From: a virus
DNA: 33,024 bases
IMG/VR virus record: IMGVR_UViG_3300014499_000019
Location: 1-33,024 of that record
Strand: one strand, 5' to 3'
Both the position numbers and the translations under genes were made by a program. The notes below the pieces were generated by a model. The model was given only the letters and a program-made list of their open reading frames with translations, was not told the origin of the DNA and ran no database searches. This document shows, piece by piece, positions 27,335 to 33,024 of this stretch (within the stretch, counting starts at the first letter, position 1; every line of letters starts with the position of its first letter).

Positions 27335-30300
27335 ATGCAACGTGCGCTCGTGATATTGCTGTTCGTGATCGGGTTGATTACGGCAGCTTATGGGCAGGGC
27401 GCGGCACCGCAGTTGGGTGTTCAAGATGGTGGAACGGGCGCAAAGACTGCTGCTGCGGCTCGCGCAAATCTTGGATCGGCTGCGTCTGGAGCAAATTCCG
27501 ACATTTTCACGCTACTAAGTCTGACCTCAATAAGCTTTGACGCGTTGACACAAGCCGCGCCTTCCGGGGTAATTATCGGTGTAGCGGGGGCTATAACGGC
27601 CAATTCTTCGTCTTTTACGGATGCCGGAACTACATTCACGAATGCCAATGTTGGGCAGACCATTGTCGTGGCCGGGGCCGATTCTAAATCTGGGTTGAAA
27701 TCAGTTGCGGTAAGCGCGGTTGGCGTTGGATATACGCCGCGTCAGATTATTACCGCAGCGGGTGGAACAAATACAACGCCATCGCTAATAAAAATCGACA
27801 CGACGACGTTGGTCGGGACGACAGCGACGCTGGGTGGAACTTTGACCGGATATACCAACGGACAGACCGTCACCCTTTACGAAGCATATCCAAAACAACT
27901 GCAATACTATGCGCCCGGAACCGAACCGCAAACCCTGACACCGCCGCAAATTCGAGTGATTGTCTCGGGCGGCATAGTTACGGGTTATACGATCCTCAAC
28001 GGCGGCGCGTTTATAATAAATCCAGTGAAATTGATCGACGTGGCTGGGGGTAATCTTACGCTTACAGGGACGTTGCCCTTAATGGGCGCGGCTTCGGCGC
28101 ATGTCTTAGACCCTGGCGTCTATTCCGCGACTGCGGGCTCGCTGACGCAGGCGACGGTGAACACCGGGAGTGGGACGGGAGCGACCTTCACGCCGACGTG
28201 GTTCCCTTATCCTTTAACGACGACGATTAGGGCCGTCGTTTCAGCAAATACCGTCACATTGGCGGCTACGGCATTAAATACAATTTCCGGAGGGTCTTGG
28301 TATGCTGGGCCAGACGCGACCAACGCACTTCAAGCTTGCATCAATGCAACGATATCGGCCCCGTTGACAGAATGCGCGCCCCCGTCACGTAGGGGCTACC
28401 TAATTAGTTCCACGTTGACATTATCGCAAAGTTTCCAGCGATTGAGCGCGGCACCGGGCGGCGCGGGTTTCCACGTCGTTTCCAGCGTTGTTAGCTTGTC
28501 GTCTAATATCGCGCTTTATTGGGCCGGAGCGCCTGACGGAACTATGGTTTCGGCTGCGCAGCCATCATCAGGAGGGGCCGCAATCGGTCTTTCGCTTTCA
28601 GGCGACGGCGTGCGCGGATGGACCTTCAATTGTAATGCTGGATCAAACGGATACGCCGGAATTGGCCTCTATGTCGCAGGCATTGTAGACGGATATTTCG
28701 AAGATATGGGCTTCAATGAATGCCAAATCGCCGGAATGTATGTATCTTCTGTTCCTACATCGACCGATGTTTCCGATACATTGCATACTATGTTTCGCTC
28801 CATCTCCACGGTCAACAATCTGACCTCAGGTTACGGGGTGGAGTTTGCGGGCTTGCCCACTGGTGCGGGCGATGTGACTTATGGTTTGATTGAAAACTTC
28901 ATTATGGCGTTTTGCAACGCTCCGGCGCTTTATGTCGGCAATGTCGATAATGTCGTTTTTGATGACATGCACTCTGTAGAAAGTACGGGCTGCACAAATC
29001 CCGTGGGATCGGAATTTGGCGGTAACGGCGGCCGTGACGCGCGGTCAATTTTGTTTTTACATCCGTCGCTTGCTGGATTTCCCATGATTGACGGAACGGC
29101 TGCAACTGGAGCCCCACACGCCGCATTCTCAATCCAGTTTGTCGGCAATGACACCGACAATCATGGCCCTAGAATGCCGTTGCTTGATAATGGTACGCAA
29201 GCTTCGGTCATCGACACGTCCGGTGCTCAATACGGCGCACAAAATATCCAAGGTTCGTTCGGCGAAAACGCGCTTGACGGCGTGCTGGGCTATAATTATC
29301 TTGCCAACGGCACGACTTCCATATTCGTTAACCAAGCGCAATTGCCTTTACAGCATTGGTGGGATGGTTCTTTTGATTGGTATTGGACTCTTACGGGGTC
29401 AAATACGTTGACACTCACAAATACCGAACCCGGTCACGGGGCAGGGATAACAATAGGTGCGGCCTCAATAGATTTCCCGCCCGGCACCGTGACGGCTCCA
29501 GGCATCACACTTGGTGATACGACAACCGGCCTATTTAGCTCCGTGGCTGGATGCTCGAATTTTGGTTCGGCTTCGGCGGTTGTTGCTTATTTTTGTGGAA
29601 CATCCGGAGTTAGCAGCATATTCGCTCTTAATGCGATACCGCTAAATGGCACAGATTTTGCCATTTTTAAGAACGACACTAATGCTACGCACAGTGTGAC
29701 GATTGAGGCGACAAGCACCGGGCCAGCCGTAGCAACAGCGCTTTATCTTGGCAACAGCGGAAATTCTTCCGAGTTTGGAATTACTGTCAACGGCGCAAAT
29801 AACACGACGGGCAACGGTGTAAATTCAACGACGCTAATAGCCGCAAACGGAATGTGGCTTACGGGGTCGACCACGGCAGGAACGGGGTTGAAAGTAGACG
29901 CGACCGGCACGACAACAGTGCTAGGCACCCTATCCATCGCAGCCGGAAGCGCGAGCGTGCCAGCCATCAACTTTGGTACAGCCAATACCGGCATATATGG
30001 CTCGTCGACTTATGTCGAGACGACGGTCGGCAACACGAATGTCCTCTACGCGGGGTTGAATTCTACTGTCCCGTTTGTCGGCATTGGGTCTGTCGGGGCG
30101 ATCAATAATGACGTCTTCGCGTCGGACTACAACGCCAACGGAGCCTGGGGGGCAACCCTCAAAAATACTTCCACAGGTACGAGCGCGCAGACCGTGTTCG
30201 ACTTTGGCAACGGTACTTCTTCCAACGAAGCCTACATTCTTCTCAACGGGATAAACGTCACAGCGCAGAACGGCGCAAATGCGATGGACATCGTTGGCAA

Positions 30301-30670
30301 AGCTGGGGTATGGATTAGCGGGTCGGCCACGGCAGGAACGGGGTTGAAAGTAGACGCGAACGGCACGACAACAGTGCTCAACGGATTAGTCGGGGGCGGA
30401 CCATCCCCAACGGGATCGACGGGATCATGCGTGGCGTCAGGTTTCACGGGCGGATCATTGGTCGGAACGTTTTCTGCCGCAGTATGCGTTGCAGGAACTT
30501 TCATTCTCTCTGGGATGCCAACTACTCCAAACGGCTATTCGTGCTCTGCCTATGATCGAATAACGCCTTCTGATACAGTTGTACAGACCGGTTCAACTGC
30601 GACAAGCGCCACATTCAAAGCGACAACAGTCGCTAGCGATGTTGTTCAATTCAACTGCCAAGGATATTGA
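27335..30670 (+). CDS. Tail fibre/spike-like protein with signal peptide (1111 aa)
   Basis: Starts at ATG 27335 behind GAGG. Residues 1-20 (MQRALVILLFVIGLITAAYG) are a Sec-type signal sequence, followed by the tail-fibre collar signature GVQDGGTGAKTAAAARANLG. The middle is a long beta-solenoid-like region with GDGVRGWTFNCNAGSN and similar turns, as in pectate-lyase-like spikes. The C-terminal part repeats TAGTGLKVDAxGTTTVL twice and ends with a domain containing NGYSCSAYDRITPSD, common in phage fibres. Host-surface binding, possibly polysaccharide cleavage, is inferred; no catalytic residues could be fixed. Confidence 0.78.
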   Translation: MQRALVILLFVIGLITAAYGQGAAPQLGVQDGGTGAKTAAAARANLGSAASGANSDIFTLLSLTSISFDALTQAAPSGVIIGVAGAITANSSSFTDAGTTFTNANVGQTIVVAGADSKSGLKSVAVSAVGVGYTPRQIITAAGGTNTTPSLIKIDTTTLVGTTATLGGTLTGYTNGQTVTLYEAYPKQLQYYAPGTEPQTLTPPQIRVIVSGGIVTGYTILNGGAFIINPVKLIDVAGGNLTLTGTLPLMGAASAHVLDPGVYSATAGSLTQATVNTGSGTGATFTPTWFPYPLTTTIRAVVSANTVTLAATALNTISGGSWYAGPDATNALQACINATISAPLTECAPPSRRGYLISSTLTLSQSFQRLSAAPGGAGFHVVSSVVSLSSNIALYWAGAPDGTMVSAAQPSSGGAAIGLSLSGDGVRGWTFNCNAGSNGYAGIGLYVAGIVDGYFEDMGFNECQIAGMYVSSVPTSTDVSDTLHTMFRSISTVNNLTSGYGVEFAGLPTGAGDVTYGLIENFIMAFCNAPALYVGNVDNVVFDDMHSVESTGCTNPVGSEFGGNGGRDARSILFLHPSLAGFPMIDGTAATGAPHAAFSIQFVGNDTDNHGPRMPLLDNGTQASVIDTSGAQYGAQNIQGSFGENALDGVLGYNYLANGTTSIFVNQAQLPLQHWWDGSFDWYWTLTGSNTLTLTNTEPGHGAGITIGAASIDFPPGTVTAPGITLGDTTTGLFSSVAGCSNFGSASAVVAYFCGTSGVSSIFALNAIPLNGTDFAIFKNDTNATHSVTIEATSTGPAVATALYLGNSGNSSEFGITVNGANNTTGNGVNSTTLIAANGMWLTGSTTAGTGLKVDATGTTTVLGTLSIAAGSASVPAINFGTANTGIYGSSTYVETTVGNTNVLYAGLNSTVPFVGIGSVGAINNDVFASDYNANGAWGATLKNTSTGTSAQTVFDFGNGTSSNEAYILLNGINVTAQNGANAMDIVGKAGVWISGSATAGTGLKVDANGTTTVLNGLVGGGPSPTGSTGSCVASGFTGGSLVGTFSAAVCVAGTFILSGMPTTPNGYSCSAYDRITPSDTVVQTGSTATSATFKATTVASDVVQFNCQGY
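29871..30378 (+). repeat. 52-bp direct repeat inside the fibre gene (29871-29922 and 30327-30378)
   Basis: The two 52-base copies differ at one base and are 456 bases apart in the same frame, encoding TAGTGLKVDAxGTTTVL. The near-identity at DNA level, beyond what protein similarity needs, points to a recent duplication or gene conversion in the fibre tip. Confidence 0.85.
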
Positions 30671-30679
30671 GGACATTAC

Positions 30680-30955
30680 ATGAAACTTGCAATTCTTTCG
30701 CTTGTTGCCATCTTGCCCGCATCGACCGCTTTTGCCCAATCGGTGCCGACGCCCGATCCTATCCAGTCGTTTGCGGCGCATTTTCAAGAATTCGCCACCT
30801 CTGCCAATGATGTCAATATCGACGCAAAAGCCATTGTCAAAGAGTTGACTGCCCTTCGTGCTGAAAATGATTGGCTCAAAGCGGAAAACACCAAGCTAAA
30901 AGCCGATGCGGCGAAGACCGCGCCGGCTCCCGCGTTGACGCCAAAGCCCAATTGA
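30680..30955 (+). CDS. Small exported coiled-coil protein (91 aa)
   Basis: MKLAILSLVAILPASTAFAQ is a clean signal peptide with AFA-Q cleavage. The mature part forms a helix (FAAHFQEFATSANDVNIDAK) and a heptad coiled coil (LTALRAENDWLKAENTKLKA). No lipobox is present, so it is not an outer-membrane lipoprotein spanin. GAGG precedes the ATG, and the gene starts nine bases after the fibre stop. Function unknown; a fibre partner or periplasmic factor is possible. Confidence 0.7.
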   Translation: MKLAILSLVAILPASTAFAQSVPTPDPIQSFAAHFQEFATSANDVNIDAKAIVKELTALRAENDWLKAENTKLKADAAKTAPAPALTPKPN

Positions 30956-30979
30956 TTTAGGACAAATAAGGAAACGGCC

Positions 30980-31405
30980 ATGTCCGACCACTGCCTGTCG
31001 CGCGGCGCTTTCGCTTGCCTCGCGCTGCTTGCGTCACCGGCCATCGCCGACACGTTCACTGATGCTGGCGGAACAATTTCGCCTGGAGGCGTAGATGTTT
31101 CGCGCACCGCGCACGCCCACGTGCAATGCACGCTGAACGTTACAGCTACGGCGACGCTGTTGACGTCGCTATGGTCTACAGCCTCATGCGCAAGCTTTCC
31201 GAACGCCCCGCAATTCGCCTTCGTCGAACCCACGGGCGGCGCGGTCTGGTATCGCACCGACGGAACCGCGCCGACATCCTCGACCGGCATGGAAATCTTT
31301 CAAAATCAGGCGTGGCCAATCGAGGGGCGATTGTCCGTCAATGCTCTGCAACTGATTTCCGGCACGGGCGGCGGCGTCGCGGTCAATGTTGAGCTGAGGT
31401 ATTGA
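30980..31405 (+). CDS. Exported beta-rich hypothetical protein (141 aa)
   Basis: The N-terminus MSDHCLSRGAFACLALLASP ending AIAD is a signal peptide, followed by a beta-rich domain (VECTL-type strands; VQCTLNVTATATLLTSLWST, GTAPTSSTGMEIFQNQAW, LSVNALQLISGTGGG). AAGGAAA lies upstream of the ATG. The codons are far richer in G/C at third positions than the fibre gene before it. It may be a virion or receptor-binding accessory protein; the family is not known to me. Confidence 0.66.
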   Translation: MSDHCLSRGAFACLALLASPAIADTFTDAGGTISPGGVDVSRTAHAHVQCTLNVTATATLLTSLWSTASCASFPNAPQFAFVEPTGGAVWYRTDGTAPTSSTGMEIFQNQAWPIEGRLSVNALQLISGTGGGVAVNVELRY

Positions 31406-31408
31406 GCC

Positions 31409-33024
31409 ATGAAGCGCCTCGCCTCGATCGTTCTCACGGCTTTCCTTTCGCTTTCGCTTGCGTCCGCGGCGCCGCTCATTCCTTCCGTCCCGACGACGGC
31501 TTCCACCACCATCGCGCCCAACGGCGCGTCAAACCCCTATACCCTCGGCGCGCTGAATTCAGCGACCAACTACCAGGTCCCTCGCACCCACATCGGCGTC
31601 TGGAAGCCCTATGGCGAGGCCCAGTCGATCGACACCGGCGGCTCGCTGAACGGCAAAACGAGCTACGGCCTCGTCGAAATTCCCGCCGACGCAACGCAGG
31701 TGCAGTTCGTATTCGGCAATGCCGGAAACAATGCCTACACGATCAGCGCCGCTTCCGCCTGGGGCACGTCGCAGGTCGCGCCGGCGGGCTCGTCGCTCGC
31801 CACGCCGGGCATTTCGCTCTACGACCAGAACGGCAATGCCCTGACCGGCATGGCGTTGCTGAGCTTCGGCAATGGCGGCGCGGATTCGTCGCCGGACTTC
31901 GGCTGGTCGCAGAGCGTCCCGGCCGTTTCGACTTCGCTGACGACGGCGTCTTCGTCGCCCTCCGGCGCCACTTCGATCAATTTCGCGACCAATTTCACCT
32001 GCCCGGCCAATGGCTCAAAAATCCTGATTATCGGGTCTACTGGGACGAACCCGGTTCTCTATGCCCAGGACTTCGTTTCGTCTTGCGTCAGCGCCACCGG
32101 CGTATTAACGGCGACCAAGAACAACAAACAGACCATTCCCTCGGGCACGACGGTCTATTTCGAGCCGCCGAACTTCACCGTTCCGGCCAATGCCGCCGCG
32201 CCGGAGACCGCGCTGTATTTCTCTGACTGGTCGCCGGTTCAGACCTATCCGCGCCTCGACGGCCCGATCCGAACCGGCGAGACGATCCTCGTCGGAGGTT
32301 CCCCGATCTCGGGCACGGTTTCGTCGCTCGGGGCGACCTCCGCGACCTTGAGCGCCAATCTGGCGGCGGACATTCCCGCCAAATCGACAATCCAGGCCTG
32401 CCAAGTCGGCGTCACCACGGCGACCGTCACGCCGAATACGCAGATCGTGTTCAACAGCAACACGGCGATCGTCTCTGGGATGATCTTTGCTCCCGTCGCG
32501 TTTTACAATCCGGCGAGCGGCGTCTCGGGGGCTTTCGATTGGCTGCCCAACACTGTCGCGTCCGTTTCGCAGAGCGCCCAGACCACCGTAACGGCGGCCA
32601 ATCCGATTTCGGCGGCCAATGCCGGAACGAATTGGACGTCCGGAACGACGTTCTATTTCTTTGTGCCCGGCGTCACAGTGGCCGCCAATGCGGCGGCTGG
32701 ACAGAACCAATTCACAGTCAATTCGACGACGGGCCTTTCCGTCGGCATGACCGCGTTTTCCTCAGCAAACAACAACACGCCGGGAACAATCTCCGCGATC
32801 AGCGGCAACACCATCACCATGTCGTCGAACCTGACGAACGGCAATGGCGTCAACGGGGTTTTGGCTGGAGCGCCGATCGTTTTTTACACCACGGCGACCG
32901 TCAACACGACGTCAGTCCAGAACATCAACCTGACGTTTTCCTCGACGCCGCCGAACACCCTCGTCGGAATGCAAATCGTCGGCGCGAACATTCCCGCCAA
33001 TGATACGGTCTACAGCGTTAACGC
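31409..33024 (+). CDS. Exported repeat-rich tail-type protein, cut by window edge (538+ aa)
   Basis: Starts at ATG 31409, four bases after the previous stop, and stays open to the last base, so it continues outside the window. MKRLASIVLTAFLSLSLASA is a signal peptide. The rest is beta-rich and built of modules such as VAANAAAGQNQFTVNSTTGL and ISGNTITMSSNLTNGNGVNG, which recur loosely (VGGSPISGTVSSLGATSATL, AIVSGMIFAPVAFYN), as in phage tail and fibre proteins. Third codon positions are almost all G or C, unlike the fibre gene at 27335. An overlapping His/Arg-rich frame on the same strand is a shadow. Confidence 0.78.
   Translation, partial: MKRLASIVLTAFLSLSLASAAPLIPSVPTTASTTIAPNGASNPYTLGALNSATNYQVPRTHIGVWKPYGEAQSIDTGGSLNGKTSYGLVEIPADATQVQFVFGNAGNNAYTISAASAWGTSQVAPAGSSLATPGISLYDQNGNALTGMALLSFGNGGADSSPDFGWSQSVPAVSTSLTTASSSPSGATSINFATNFTCPANGSKILIIGSTGTNPVLYAQDFVSSCVSATGVLTATKNNKQTIPSGTTVYFEPPNFTVPANAAAPETALYFSDWSPVQTYPRLDGPIRTGETILVGGSPISGTVSSLGATSATLSANLAADIPAKSTIQACQVGVTTATVTPNTQIVFNSNTAIVSGMIFAPVAFYNPASGVSGAFDWLPNTVASVSQSAQTTVTAANPISAANAGTNWTSGTTFYFFVPGVTVAANAAAGQNQFTVNSTTGLSVGMTAFSSANNNTPGTISAISGNTITMSSNLTNGNGVNGVLAGAPIVFYTTATVNTTSVQNINLTFSSTPPNTLVGMQIVGANIPANDTVYSVN

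Noticed and set aside
30680-30955. Outer-membrane spanin (Rz1-like) gene
   Set aside because: The signal peptide has no lipobox cysteine and there is no overlapping Rz-type partner or other lysis gene nearby.
31402-32226. 274-codon His/Arg-rich frame on the plus strand at the right end
   Set aside because: Shadow of the signal-peptide protein that starts at 31409 and runs off the window.
32105-32710. 201-codon minus frame near the right end
   Set aside because: Arg/Gly-rich shadow in very GC-rich DNA; the plus frame has a signal peptide and beta modules.

Overview
The window is part of a tailed-phage genome, most likely a temperate phage or prophage of an alphaproteobacterium. The codon usage is moderately GC-rich, and the portal, capsid, DUF1064-like, DUF7666-like and GroES-like proteins resemble those I know from phages of Hyphomicrobiales (rhizobia and methylotrophs). 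The host assignment is an inference. No integrase, lysis gene, tRNA, rRNA or CRISPR array is visible. Both window ends cut through a gene.

Layout. (1) 1-1583, minus strand: a cut-off DUF7666-like protein whose 3' part is a 27-bp tandem repeat, then three small leftward genes. (2) 1584-1741: a divergent control region with two back-to-back sigma70-like promoters, each carrying a copy of ATAGGC-N4-CTAT, a candidate operator pair. (3) 1742-4061: a rightward early cluster with a Cro/YdaS-like regulator, an HTH protein and small proteins. It is interrupted by a TnpB element (2451-3643) and closed by a strong terminator (4136-4188). (4) 4268-11053: a tightly coupled early and replication operon with many ATGA/GTGA overlaps. 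It holds a DUF1064-like protein, a DNA methyltransferase, small HTH and zinc proteins, a replication-initiation-type protein, an SF2 helicase and a primase/Toprim protein. (5) 11050-16707: packaging. This includes a chimeric gene (C5-methyltransferase N-terminus + small-terminase HTH + PD-(D/E)XK-like domain), the small terminase, and a 1244-codon large terminase interrupted by two inteins. (6) 16767-25332: portal, a second and unrelated TnpB element, a GRKxRAxGG protein, a GroES-like co-chaperonin, a scaffold-like protein, a probable decoration protein and the major capsid protein. (7) 25364-33024: beta-rich structural and tail proteins, several with Sec-type signal peptides, ending in a cut-off protein.

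The most striking feature is in the large terminase. Its two inteins sit exactly at the Walker A and Walker B motifs. The second intein has no endonuclease in its own frame; a complete NUMOD4-HNH homing endonuclease (14773-15522) lies on the opposite strand inside it, while the terminase frame stays open throughout. The first intein is also unusual: it starts with Pro, ends Lys-Asn and has a Cys at the block F nucleophile position, as in class 3 inteins.

Working together, the Cro-like and HTH proteins would control the early promoters. The helicase and primase would replicate the genome. The terminase pair and portal would package it into a capsid built with the scaffold and, perhaps, the GroES-like protein. 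The tail-protein block would serve adsorption. Two TnpB elements, two inteins and an HNH endonuclease make the packaging/head region a hotspot for selfish DNA.
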